Source: Cytospora piceicola
Taxonomy: Eukaryota > Ascomycota > Sordariomycetes > Diaporthales > Cytosporaceae
Reading direction: 5' to 3'
DNA length: 53,257 bases
Assembly (NCBI GenBank): GCA_023375675.1
Contig: JALQBC010000087.1
Span: 1 to 53,257 of the forward strand
The position numbers and the translations under genes are program-made. Positions 36,060-47,920 of this stretch are shown one piece after another; position 1 is the first letter of the stretch, and every line of letters starts with the position of its first letter. The notes below the pieces were generated by a model. That model had not been told where the DNA came from. It did no database searches and saw only the letters and a program-made list of their open reading frames with translations.

Positions 36060-38010
36060 AAGCTTATCTTTAAAACACTATATCGTTAGCTTAACTATTA
36101 TATAAAGTATTCTACTTAAAAACTTACTTTAAAATTACCGTTTACTCGTTATTTTATATAATTTAAAACTATTATATCGAACTTACCTTATATTTACCGT
36201 TAAGTATATATATTAAACTAAAAAAAAACCTATATAAAATATTAACGGCCGAACATTTTATAAGTGTTTTAAAATACTAGAGTTTTACTTAGTATTATAC
36301 CTTACCCTTTATAACCTCGGTCGTCTATACTTACGGAGGAGTCGTATAAAGGAATACTCGATAAAAGTCTATAAAGCCCTACGTCGGGATATATTAAACT
36401 TTAACGAATATAAATAAAGACTTTACTTATATAAAAGAAAATCGGCGGTATTCGCTAAAACGTTTATTATTAATACCCGATTTAATACTTACCTATATCG
36501 TCGTATAGTCGAGTAGATATATTTTCGATAAGAAGTAATCGACGAAGGATATACTAACCTTACCGACCGAAAGGTAAAGTTTAATATATATATACCGTCT
36601 TTAAAGCTTTTAACGTACCCGATTAGCTATAAGGTTATTTATTATAAAGCTTAGCGATACTTTAGTTAATATCTTATCTTTATATAGATTAACTACGATA
36701 ATACGTTATATTATAGATAAAAGCTTTATCTTAATATATAAAACGGCTATATAGGCTAAACGACGGATTTACCTATAGACGGATATAAGGAAACTAACTT
36801 AATATATTTATTAAATTCTTTTATAATATCGGCCCGAAAAAGTTTAAACTTATTTATTTACAGTCTTTCTACGCTTCCGTTTACCTTATCTTATAAACGT
36901 AATAAATATATCTACCGTAATAAAAAGAGCTAATTCGCTTAAAACGTAAGTAACTTTATTATTAATAAAACAGACTTAGTTACGATATAATATATTACTA
37001 TAAGCCTATAGTTTTTAAATACCGAGCTTATAAATACCGGTTACGCTACTATAAGAGAATAATAAAAGACTAAGAAGAAATACTATAGCCTTATATCCGA
37101 TATTATTACCTATATTAAGGTTATTATAAATACTTTTAAAAAGCTTAAAACGTAGCTAACTTCCGGACGTTTACTACAGAACCTATAGTTATCGGGCCGA
37201 GGAGGCTTATCTACCGCTTTTATCCCCGTAAAAGATAATATTAAAGAAAAACTAGTATATAACCTCTGGTTTAACCTTGTTAAAAGCTTTTTCGTAAGCA
37301 GAAAGCGTCGCGCTATCGACGACGGTTCGTTTATTACGGTTTATAAATCGGATAAGTTTAAAGTAAATTCGCCTCTTATAAAACACGAACGCTTAATATA
37401 CCTCGTCGTTATTATCGACGATATATATAAGAACGATAAGCTTAGTATATTTACTTAGTTTAATACTACTACGTTTACTATATATATTATTAAAGTAGGC
37501 TATAAGCCTAAGACTAACGCTTATATTTAAATAAACGGCTAAAAGCTTTATATTATTCTACTATTTAACGTAACTAATACTAATATTATAATATTATACG
37601 GTATTACCGTATAAGTAGTAAACTTTATCCGCTATATTTAAAAACTCGATAAAGAGTTACGTATATAATACTTTAGCGTTACCTTCGTACTTAAGTATTT
37701 TCTCTATTACCGAATAGACTTCGGTTTTATTAAAACTAAGTTTTAAAAAGGCGGCGATATTAACTAAGCAGGTACTTACTACGAATAAAAATGTTTTTAC
37801 GTAAATAACCTCGGTTATATATTTACCGAAACGTTTAAATACCGCCTATACGGTATAAATTCGTATTTCGAGGCTTATAGTATAATTAAAGCTATAGCCT
37901 TAACGTTTAATAAAATTACAACGTTAACTAAGAACGTCCTTAATAAAGACGTAAAGGCGTTATTCGGTCTATTATCCTTTTTAGCTAAAAAGGAGTTAAA
38001 ACTCCGCTAA
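36060..38010 (+). pseudogene. Extra long frame after gypsy pol, unidentified product
   Basis: One reading frame (codons beginning at positions equal to 1 modulo 3) can be followed from about 36060 to TAA 38008-38010. It is interrupted only by TAA and TAG codons that RIP would make from CAA/CAG. Legible parts include RRSRIKEYSIKVYKAL (36334 on), LSGRGGLSTAFIPVKDN (37189 on), RKRRAIDDGSFITVYKSDKF (about 37300) and FGLLSFLAKKELKLR at the end. It lies after integrase and before the 3' LTR, where retrovirus-like elements carry an additional gene. I see no signal peptide or membrane anchor, and no family is recognised. It may be an acquired gene or a third element-encoded protein. Confidence 0.55.
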
Positions 38011-38572
38011 GTTCTTTAAAAATACGTTTCGTTTAGTCGTTATTTAGTCGTTATTTTATAGTTATTTTTATATTCGTTATTTTACGTCCGTAAGTTTACA
38101 GGCTTTTTCGTAGTATCGACTATACACGTAGGTAAACCGACGCCGTATAGTAAGTATTTAAAGATAAAAACGGTCGTTACCTTTCTTTTTCTATTCGTTT
38201 AGCGATATTAGTAGTACGTATAGGTTTACTAATACCGTAAAGTAGGTATTTAAAGATAAAAACTACTTTCGCCTTTTTTTTTTTATAGTTAACTATACTC
38301 TTTTTTTAATTATACCTTATATTTTTATAAGCTTTTATTTTTTTTACTATATATACTACTATAATTTACTTAAACCTTTACCGGTTTTTTCGTCGTATTA
38401 TAATTTAAATACCGTTATTACTTAAATATAATATCCTTTTCGTAGATTAATAACAGTTCTTCTTCTTATCTTATAAATATAACTACTTTTATATTATAAA
38501 CTTACTATTAATCTAATTACGACTATAATACCTGTATTCTTATAAACGAGGATTTTTTCTTTTAAAGGTAAT

Positions 38573-38810
38573 TATTATATACTTACCGGTAGGTTTATAG
38601 CGAACCTACCTATAAATATACCTATAAATTTATTGTATATTTACCGGTAATTCGGACGGTTAAACGTACGGTAATTATATAGTAAACTTAAGGTAAGTTT
38701 ATAATAGGTTCGTAGGTTTATATATAGTTTATAAGAGTACTTAGTTATATAAAGAGAGAAAGAGAGAATCTATTTTTATTATATACTACTATACCGTACC
38801 GTTACTATTA
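38573..38810 (+). repeat. Gypsy 3' LTR
   Basis: 238 bp, the same length as the 5' LTR. The initial TG has become TA. It ends at GTTACTATTA and is followed by CCAGA. The copies differ mainly at C/T and G/A positions. Confidence 0.88.
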
Positions 38811-38888
38811 CCAGATAAGATAAAAATACTTAAAAAACTTATATATAGCTTATACGGACGTAAGTTACTTTATCCGTTAATAGTATTT

Positions 38889-38992
38889 ATTATATACTAT
38901 TTAAAGCTTATAGGTATTAGAAATTAAAAGTAAAACAGCTTAATAAGCTAGCTTAATCCTTTTAGCGTAGTAGTTAATCCGGTGTGTATTAA
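38889..38992. repeat. Direct repeat flanking the gypsy element, right copy
   Basis: Counterpart of 27909-28010, in the same orientation, with the block GTAGTTAATCCGGTGTGTAT. It lies 79 bases outside the 3' LTR. Confidence 0.75.
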
Positions 38993-39598
38993 TCTTTAAT
39001 TGTTTAGTATACGTTACTAACTTTTCTTATAAGAATTACCCTTTATAGTTTAAAGTACTTATATTAAAGGCGATATATCTTAAGTAAGTATAAAAAAGAA
39101 ATTAAGTAAGGTTTAATAGCTAGTTATAATTATATAAAACTAGCCTTATAGGTTATATATATTAAAAAACAATCTTACTGCTTTATATATAATATATAAC
39201 TAATTAAGTTATACTTAGTAGTATAGTAAAGCTATTATAGTAAGATAATTTATAACTTTATAAAATAAATATATAAGTTTCTTATAATATTAAGTTATAG
39301 TATTTTTTAGAGCGTTTTATATTTAGTATAGTAGTATATTTACTATAGCCTTAGTTATTACTGCTAATTAGCTTTATAAGTACTATTAACTTAAGATCTT
39401 AAATACATTAAGTTTTATCTAATATATATTAGTATTATCTTTTAAGTATTAACATATACAATACTTAAGCCTTTTATATTAACTTATTAAGCTTTTTATA
39501 CGATTTTAAACATACAGCTAGTCTAATAAAGTAAGTATTATAGTGTTTAAACTTATTTTAAAACATTTTATAAAAGAATTAACATTTTTCTAAACAAT
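38993..39598. other. AT-rich decayed DNA
   Basis: A RIP-like AT-rich tail of the repeat block without a legible frame or terminal structure. Composition recovers at about 39600. Confidence 0.6.
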
Positions 39599-39638
39599 AT
39601 TAATAGATACAACCGGATAGTCGAAGGTAATTCTTAGA

Positions 39639-39745
39639 TTGTAGCAGGTACAATTGTAGGTACAGATACAAGTGCAGGTACAGATGCAGGTGTAGGTATA
39701 AGTGCAGGTGGAGGTGTAATTGCTTTAGTACAGGTGTAGGGTTAC
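39639..39745. repeat. GTACAG/GTGCAG hexanucleotide minisatellite
   Basis: About 14 imperfect 6-base units of the type GGTACA, GGTGTA or GTGCAG. Read on the minus strand they give an alternating Leu-His/Leu-Tyr run in a small open frame, which I regard as a by-product of the repeat. Confidence 0.75.
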
Positions 39746-41688
39746 CTTCGGCCCTCGCAAGCAAGTCAGAGTTTACGCTCTTAGTCATTATTTTATAGGA
39801 GCTAAACAATTTAACGGTAGAGGCTTAAACAGTAGCTTAAACTTAACGTGAAAGCTTATATCACTGGCACTATATTCAAGACTTAAAGGCTTCTAGCCGA
39901 CCAAATTCTATTCTGTCTTAATAAGCCCGAGAGACGAGAAAGATAAGGGTGACTACAGGGACTCTCTAATAATAGACTATAAAACCTGCAAGATAGATAC
40001 TCAGGCTGCTCACCGATCGTAAAAGCTAGTCCAGTAACCTATCAGACCACTCTCGGTCCGAGTTCGGACACCCCCTATCTCTTATCACCCCTCTTCCGAC
40101 ACGCCTGCACGACTTCTAGGTAAGATCATTACAATATTCTAAATTGTTTCGTTAGATCTTCAGCTGCCTGTTATACAGCTATCGTCCACCAAGCCTTGAA
40201 AAGACTGCCATAATGATATAGTCTTATAACAAGTCTAACAACGCCGGCTGCCAGTCAGCGGTGCAGTTTGTATCAAGCAAGCTATAAACGGAAGCTCAGA
40301 ATTAACTAGGATTCTGGCTTCCTATATTAGATAACACCAGAAAGAATCTATCAGCCATACGTTCCGACATAATACCTCCTCATTGGAAATATAGACAATC
40401 GTCTATACCTATAGAACGAAGTTGTAGGTAAGGTACACCAGAACTTAGTCTAATTAATACTGTCTTGCCTGCCTTATGTCAGACGAGGCGGGTGCAACAC
40501 TTAAGGAACCGGTCCTACATTACAAGTCTGCATTGCAGGAACAGTAACAGCGATTTAAGATGCCCACGTTAGTATTTCCGACTAACCAAGGAGTCATAAA
40601 CTACGCCGTACAGGCGTTGCCTTATCACCTCCCCAGGAGCCTATCCAGCTGCCACAGAAACGCAGCATTGTTACTCGCTGATAAGTCGACCGCGAGTGTC
40701 TCAACACTGTAATCAAAGGTCTATTAGGCAATGAGCTGCCTTATTTCCCGAGCCCCAGCAACCCCTGAATCGGTGTCACCAGTGTTTGCCTGTCTCTGTT
40801 TTGTCAACAAGGGGATATTGAACACTGTAACTGAGACTTCCCGGGTACAATGCATAAGCTCAGCAATAACCAGTAACAGGGTAGCGAGGCGCTGAGTCTT
40901 CCCCCTCCGGAGCGCTCACAGTCTCTATATATATGCAGCTTGTACTCTTGGCTCTTCAGGCGGATAATCACACCACGGCTCTGGACCTAGCACGACACGT
41001 CCTCTCCGGCCCTGAATGGAATAGCCACACATGAATTCTGGCCCCATTCCGGATTATGGACGGCTTGCGATTTGACATGATAGACTATACATCACAAGAG
41101 AATTGCTCGAAAATGGTGGGGGTGTCTACATTTCGCTAAATGCCGACCCGGCGGCAGGTATCGCTCTTTATCTGGCACCTATGTTGAACTATACCGCTAT
41201 TTCTTGAGGCTCTACTTGCTCGAGGCACCTGGGTGCGACCTCGAAAGCGTTGGTCTTGTCCAGGAATTCAATCATTCAGGCAGCAGCATGCCGGGGCTAT
41301 CTATATTGAGGTGGTTTGAAAGTACCTCGACCATGAAATCTCGCAAATTAGGGACAGTCCTTATGTTATTCTTGTTGCCTCAACTGCTTTCCACTCTTCA
41401 TGACCCTTTCAAATATCAAGGCAAGCCTTTTACACTGGTAGACTGCGAAAAACATCAATAGTATCCCAGAATACGAAATATCTATTTCTTTCCCGGCGAA
41501 ATGGGCAATACCTGAGATCTTGCTGACGAAGAAAGTGTACCACGTGAAGAGGGAGTGGGAGTGGTGTGTTCGAGGGTAAATACGGGATGTGAAGTTTGAA
41601 GGCAGGAAAGAATGAGGCTGGAGGCGATATCCTGATAGCAGCTGAGGGTGAGCCGACTCTTCTCCAAACCTCCCAAGTCGGATATAGT

Positions 41689-41741
<53 letters not shown>

Positions 41742-44700
41742 TGCTGTTGGTAGCATCAGAATACTAAGTAGTGTTGAGGAGAGCTGGGAGGAATGATACT
41801 TCCCATGCAGGAGGTACATGCTGGCCCCCAAAGACAGCAAGCAAGAAAATGGTGGAGGGCAAGAAACAGTGAAAACGACAGATGGGGAGAGAGGGGGGGG
41901 GGGGTTTGAGAGCTTGTCAGCTCATCCTCCTCTCTGCAACCAATCAGTGTGTAACTGCTTGTGGCAGCTAGACGTGTAGCTTGCAAAGGGGGGCGAAGAC
42001 GGAGGGCATATGGGCCAACAGACGGGGAGGTGGTGGGATAGTTGGTAGAAGATGAACCGACGGTCAGGTTCTATTGAAACACTATGGTCAGCTGGTCAAA
42101 GGACAGGACTGGAAACAGGGATGGGGCTGGGGCTGGGGCTTGTGGAAGCCAACTTCACTGCTACAAGTAACATAGCGTAATCAGGATCAGGGAGCGTTGA
42201 CAGCCGAATACCCACACGGGCCCTCGTTCCATAGCGACAGCAGCAGTGGACAAGTAGACCTCGGGGGTACATAGCCAAGTCGTACGACCATTATCGCAGG
42301 AACTGGTAGCCGCTACAGAAGGGCTCGCGGGCGGGACTGGAGTGATCGGCCCATCAGTCTATCTGTGCACCTGAGGCGTAACTTGGAAATGAAGATGGGA
42401 ACGAGAACGGTGATAAAGGAGGAGCGAAAGTAGGTGGGAATCGGCGAAGAACATTGCTCCTTTCTCTCGGAGACGTCTGGGCTCTCCAGCAGGAACGGCA
42501 AGGAAGGTTAACAAGTAACTTGATATTAGTCACAGTAGGACCGAAGAGACAGAAGGAAGGCAGCCAGTCGGAGACAGCTCCCAAGAGCAAAAGCAGTTGG
42601 ATTTCGAGCATGTCGGTGGCAGTTTAGAGAAGTGGTTGACTGGGAGACGAACAGGAAAGATGATTGGAGCGGGTCGTGGTTTGAATGTGTGAACGGATGA
42701 TTTGGCAAATCTAAACCGAGTCGGACGGTCAACGTCGACCTGCCTAAAGCGAGGCGTAAGGGCACAGGGCGAAAGGCTATAGACAAGTAGACTGACGCCA
42801 CGGCGGGGCAGTAGTACAGAGGTACAGCACGACGTATAGCTCTAGAAGTCGAAGCATTACTTACCTGTAGCTGTAGAAGTAGTAGGGAGGAGACCAACAA
42901 GAAGATCGACCAATAAGGAGACTAATACGGGGAAGCTACCCTAGGGTAGAGGGCGTTGGCATTGTACTGAACTGAGAGGTTTAGTGGGGGGGGGGCGTAG
43001 ACCCGTTGAGGGGCTCCAGGCGGCGCGGTAGTGCGGGCAATAAAGCGTGTTGGAAGATGACAAGGTAAAGGGTGGGTAGTAACGAAGGCACGGCTCTGGC
43101 TTGTGGAACAGTAAGACGCGATGAAGGAGGTCGCCTGGAGCGTCACGACGGCGAGGGTCACGACGGGCGATGGCGATGGTGATGGTAACAAGGACGTTAT
43201 AGCAGACATGGCTAGAGGAAGATCAGAAAATGGTTCTAAGCCTGAGGATCGAGGGGAACAACAACAACAAAGAACAAGACCTGATAGCAGCAAGGACCGA
43301 GATGCTGTGTCTGTCTGTGCATGGTGTTATGTGTTGATGTTATAGATGGCGAGGTTGCAAGTAAGGACACACAGTAACAAATGTCCGCCGCCCACATGCA
43401 GCAGCCTAGAGCAGCCATGACGAAAAACAGGCCTTTATCCATCGTAGCCATATGGCATATGACACCTTCACGTTATCATCGAGGGCCAAGAAAGAGGCCT
43501 GGACGGTGTGGGGATCAGCAGTTGCAATCTGGGGTTTAGGCAAGGTGCAGACCCATCTTTGTTATATGAGGTCGGACCTCAAGCCTACCGTATCGCAGAG
43601 TGAGAATGCAGACACCGTGGAGTTATAAGTGAAGACTTCGAAATCACCCAAGCCCACCGTATCTCCAGCCAGCTAAGGCAACGGTCAGCCGACTATGATC
43701 GTGCTCTTTGGTTTGTATGTGTATGTATACGGCGCAGCTCGATGTGCGGCTTTGGCATGTGGTAAGGCTCGAAGGTCGGGATAGAGGATACAGGAGAGGA
43801 GACGGGAAGTTGGTATGGAATGAATCTGGTGCATAACAACCCTTACCTGAGGTTAGTTAAAGTCAACAAAGTCAGCAAGCATAGGAGAGGGAAGCTTCTC
43901 CCGGTAGAAGGCTAAACGAAAGTAGGAGGAGAGGCGAGGAGATGTATGCATCGATAGATGCAAGCAAGCAGACCTTTGGTAGCAAGTGGTATCCCGATGG
44001 TGGCGATGTTAATGGTGGTGTATTGGAGATTCGAAGATGATACAGGCAGCACATGTCTGATTAGGTGGTTAATTGATGGATGGATATAATCCAATCATTG
44101 TACGGCTCATTGATGATGGATCAGCGGTGGTGGTTATGGTGATAATCAGGTGTGTGAGGTTTGAATGGCTGAAGGTTAAGTGACGAAGTATCTTGCAGGA
44201 GGAAGAAAAGAAGAGGTGGTCTGGAGTAAGTTTACTCTGAGCTGTAGAGCTGTAGAACGTAGCTGTAGCTGTTCACGTTAACCTGCCTGGGCTCGAACTG
44301 GGTGGGGCATTTTCCCCAGATTCACAGTCCACCACCCTGCCTTTTACTATACACTAGTCCTGTATACATCAATATCAACTGCAGGTTAGCCGGGACATAC
44401 CTTACTACAACGGCCCACTATAACCCAGATGGAACTCAGGGTCCGTGTAGGCCTGTGCCTGTATCTACAATTCGGTACAGAGGGGTTACGTTGGTTTCTG
44501 TCCTGTATAAACCCTGCCTTAGATTATATAGGGTTTTATTGATATCCAGGCTGTCACGAATAACCACTGAGCTACGAAGCAAAAGAAACGTCCCTTGAAG
44601 CACTAGGTACCTCAGGGCCTATGTTTCGACACAGGCATATACATACATTCACGTTCTAAACTGTCCGCAAGTGGTTAATCAGTCCGGGCCTCCCACCACC

Positions 44701-45728
44701 ATCTACCCACCCGTATTCTAGGCAGGCTCGGTCCTATTGCTTCAGGTTACTTGTACATCCATCTCCTCAGGTAGCACCCATCTAACTAACACCCTTCCGA
44801 AAATACCCAATCCTCCTCTCTCCCTACTAGATATATCTCGTTTCGTCTTTACATACAAAGAAAAAGAAGAATAAGGAGCAATAAGGATGTGGCGAGTATA
44901 GGCAGAGGGTCCAGATGTCGTCAGACTGAACGCTTAGGATGATTGGGATGGATAAAGGACGGGACGGGGAGGTGAAATACGTTAATGGGTTAGCGAAAGG
45001 AGGTATGGCAAGCCTTCCAAGGCTGGTACGATCTGACTAGATAGAATGCATACCGTTCACATCTTTGTATTATACTTACCTATGTATATCACTGTGTGCG
45101 TACCATACATGTACCCTATCCCCTATATTCTGTGGTCGTTACTATATAAGTGACCTATATATATAGCTTCCTCTCTCGAGTAACAATAGCGTCGCCAGAC
45201 TTATCTCTATATTCATTGCCATCAGAGTTCCATTGTTAGTCTTCTCCCCTTCAGACTTCCTTACACCACCACATCAGCTTATACTAGCTAAGCGGGCCCC
45301 CCCTCTCTCCCCCTTGTACTTTTTATAAATCCATTATTCTCGCCGGCAAGCAACCTAGCAGTGCAACTCACTATATCCATGTCATCATAAGAAATTACCT
45401 ACGAGTTCACAATGCCCTTCCCTAGCACTAGTTCCACTCTCTCGGGTGGCTTTATACAGGTCTAGTCTAGTCCACGCCGCGTTCCTATACGACTCTTGCC
45501 CCTGCCTTCCGCTTGTTCTGTATTATCTACCCTAGGCGATAAAGGCTATGTTATAATTACTCCTTCTATTCCTGGCTATAAGGTCGGAACCCTTACTTAG
45601 TAATGTTACTATAGGAGGGCCGAAAGCTCCGCCGGCTGGCCCAAGGCCCGAGGTTACCAGTAGGCTTTATATACCACTAGTTACCTTATTATAACTTCAA
45701 ATACTAGTTATGGTACTGCGTTGATCCC
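39746..45728. other. Six kilobases of mixed-composition DNA with no recognised gene
   Basis: Composition is near normal and not RIP-like, yet the open frames are short and low-complexity on both strands (for example 41204-41461 plus and 42922-43293 minus). From about 41800 to 44250 the plus strand is notably purine-rich, with G runs at 41896-41907 and 42985-42994. A tRNA-like T-arm and variable-arm text occurs on the minus strand at about 44340-44285, but stems do not pair properly. It could be a long untranslated or intron-rich region or old repeat DNA. Confidence 0.5.
41690..41741. repeat. (TG)n-(CG)n microsatellite
   Basis: About 20 TG dinucleotides are followed by five CG dinucleotides and CATGC. 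Alternating purine-pyrimidine sequence of this length can adopt Z-DNA. Confidence 0.95.
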
Positions 45729-47520
45729 TTAAAATTGCTTACATAGTATCGAGAGCGGCTCAATAATATCGCTACAGATTGAGCTCCAAAGCCTCGTATC
45801 TTCCCAGTTCACATCCCGTCTCACTGGTCCCTTGTATCCCGTCAGACAGTGTGAGACAGCTTGTCCGTATAGCCCCTGCATACCTCCGTCGTCTTCCCAC
45901 TCTAGTGTTCGTGCCAGGCGCTCGTAGTACCTGGTTGGAGCCGGGCCAGAGGCTTCGCCCGACCCGAAACGTGCCTCCAAGGTCGTCCCATGCCATATCT
46001 CGAGCAGCAAGATGCCAAGTTCCAGCAGCATTTCCTTAGGACCTGGGGAATCACCAATTCGCTGCTTGAAGTCGAAGTCATGGGCAATGAATGGTTGGCT
46101 CAGGTCGACTACTGCCCGTCTCGCGGAAGAAACTGACCTGAGGAAAAACACAGTGTCCTTAGACCAGGCTTGCGTGAGCCATTGTGTATGCTGAAGTTGA
46201 AGCAGACTGGAGGCTAGCTGTAGTGCGAGCTGCATCCTAGGCTTTATAGGCAGGTTTGTGGATGTAGCTTGCAGAATCTGGCTGAGGGAGACCTGTTCTT
46301 CCTGGTTTACTGCGACTAGTGAGTGGGTTGCTGGTTTTTGGCTGGCACCTACAAAGGTGCCTATCTTACAGTTTCCCACTAGTACGAACGAGAGGCGCGG
46401 TGATATACTGCCGGCAGTCTTAATCGCGGTGCAGATGCTACTAATGGTAGCTACTTGGGGCCTGGTGATGGTGGGTGGAGCCGCCATTACGCAGAATGTA
46501 ACGCCGCTGTTCGTCGGGCTGCGCGGAGGGCTGTTGTTGTTCCTACCATACTGATCGAAATCTGTATTGTATCCTTTAAGGACCTGCACGGTAGTTTCGT
46601 AGAACTGGAAGATGCTGTTTTGGTTGCCGGCATAGAAGACTAGGTCGAAAATCAAGAGAGGTGTGTCCGGGTCTGTTGCATGACTTCGATGGAGTATTCT
46701 GTGGGCATCGTCCATACGGTCGTTGAGGTACAACCTTACCCCGTGGCTTTCATGGCACTGGTTGCGGAATCCGTCTTCGACAGCTTTGTAGAGGCTACCG
46801 GCTAGTCCTTGGATCTGACGGAATGCTTTTGCTAGTTTTGTGTACTTTTGAGATGAGTTGCTCGCCATTGCCTTGCAGTTTGATAGTGTCAATCTTGTGA
46901 AACGTTCGAGTTTGTCAATGGCCGTGTCGATCTCCTGGATCATAGCTTTCATATCGTTAAAGCTAAGGAGTAGTTTTAATCGTGAGGGCAGGTCAGCTAG
47001 GAGATCGGGCTTGTCTTGATTGGCATTTATAATAGCCATAAGGTCATCTGTCGGGCCCTGCCGAAGTATTAGTGTGGGCTCCAGGAGAAAGTTAGTACGC
47101 GGTCGCTGTAGTCACCTTCGTCGAAGGCACCAGCCCCGATATAGCCCTAGCTATCTTCCTCACAGTCTCGCTAACCAACTGAAGTTCTTTCATGAGAAGA
47201 GTGGAGTTCGTAGGACCCAGATACTGCTCTACTTGCTCCTGGACGTCGGTGTTTTCGAGATAGAGGATGGGGTTCTCGTCTAAAATTTGTAGAGCCAGAA
47301 AACCTTCGCAACCACTCTCCAGTGCGATTGACTTGATGAGCTGTTCTAGAAGAGATTGCTGGTGGAGAAGCGCCCGCGCCAGCTTCTCTACGTGCTTACG
47401 CTTCTTGAAAACCGTGCCGAACCTGCCCCGGGTGTCGAGGCCGTTTTTGTAAGCATCCACCGACTTCAGCACCAAGGGGAGAACTCCGAGCACAAGGCCT
47501 GCGACTTCAATGCCCGACAT
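45729..47520 (-). CDS. DUF7580-like fungal protein
   Basis: Two exons on the minus strand (47520-47116 and 47057-45729) are separated by a 58-base intron with donor GTGACT, branch GTACTAAC and acceptor CGGCAG. They encode 577 residues. The start MSGIEVAGLVLGVLPLVLKS matches the hydrophobic opening of a large family of fungal accessory proteins whose C-terminal half is DUF7580. That half includes a WLTQAWSKDTVFFL block and the late segment EMLLELGILLLEIWHGT, reminiscent of the C lobe of a kinase-like fold. No catalytic motifs are visible, and the molecular role is unknown. Related proteins often sit in polymorphic, repeat-rich compartments. It is divergently paired with the C2H2 gene and may share its promoter. 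Confidence 0.8.
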
Positions 47521-47920
47521 AGTGTAAAGAGTGAAGAGAAGTTATAATGAAACAGTGTCGTCAAGTAATTCCCAAGTCGGACATCAAACAACCCTGGGAA
47601 GAAACGTTGAGCAGACAGAATAGATTTCAGGCCAAGCAGCTCAGGCTGAGCTGGAGTGTTGCCACCCCCGCTTCTGTTGCTCCACGCCGGACGCCACATA
47701 TGCGTCTTATGCACTTTGTTGGAACCCCCACTGTAGTACATATATGTGTCGGTCAAAAGAGGGGAAGCTAGGGGAAGACGTGGTTCGATTACGGAGCCTA
47801 CAGGCGGAGGGAAAATGAACCCATGAACTAGCTGCCCAGGTGGTAGGAGCTGTAATCTCATCCTCTAACACCACCCACAAGCTTTTGATACTCATTATCT
47901 ATCGTGCATATCCCATTGCG
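47521..47920. promoter_or_regulatory. Shared 400-bp divergent promoter region
   Basis: This is the only sequence between the start codons of the DUF7580-like gene (minus) and the C2H2/TPR gene (plus). It has normal composition. No obvious TATA box or repeated motif was seen. The arrangement suggests co-regulation (inference). Confidence 0.5.

Larger units (their letters stand above)
28208..38810 (+). mobile_element. Full-length RIP-decayed Ty3/gypsy LTR retrotransposon with an extra downstream frame
   Basis: LTRs of 238 bp at 28208-28445 and 38573-38810 are highly similar. The left begins TGTTATATAC. Flanking 5-mers CCGGA (28203-28207) and CCAGA (38811-38815) look like a target duplication with one G-to-A change. 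Inside, the plus strand shows a gag-like capsid stretch (about 30400-30570), reverse transcriptase (about 32940-33240, with FIDNIIVF at the YLDD position, 33196-33219), and an integrase core (about 34400-35200, with TIDFITALP, SVTDKYSK and DFKFFSDF). The order RT then IN identifies Ty3/gypsy. Most stops are TAA or TAG. At 10.6 kb it is long, largely because of about 2.6 kb after pol that contains another long frame. Confidence 0.9.

Noticed and set aside
39600..39809. Leu-His/Leu-Tyr protein
   Set aside because: It is a translation of the hexanucleotide minisatellite.
41482..41840. Open frames rich in Thr-His or Cys-Val
   Set aside because: They are produced by the TG microsatellite.
44285..44340. 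tRNA-like sequence on the minus strand (T-arm GTTCGAG, variable arm GGGGAAAATGCCCC, apparent GTG anticodon)
   Set aside because: The T and anticodon stems do not pair adequately, no acceptor stem can be drawn, and a His anticodon with a long variable arm is inconsistent.
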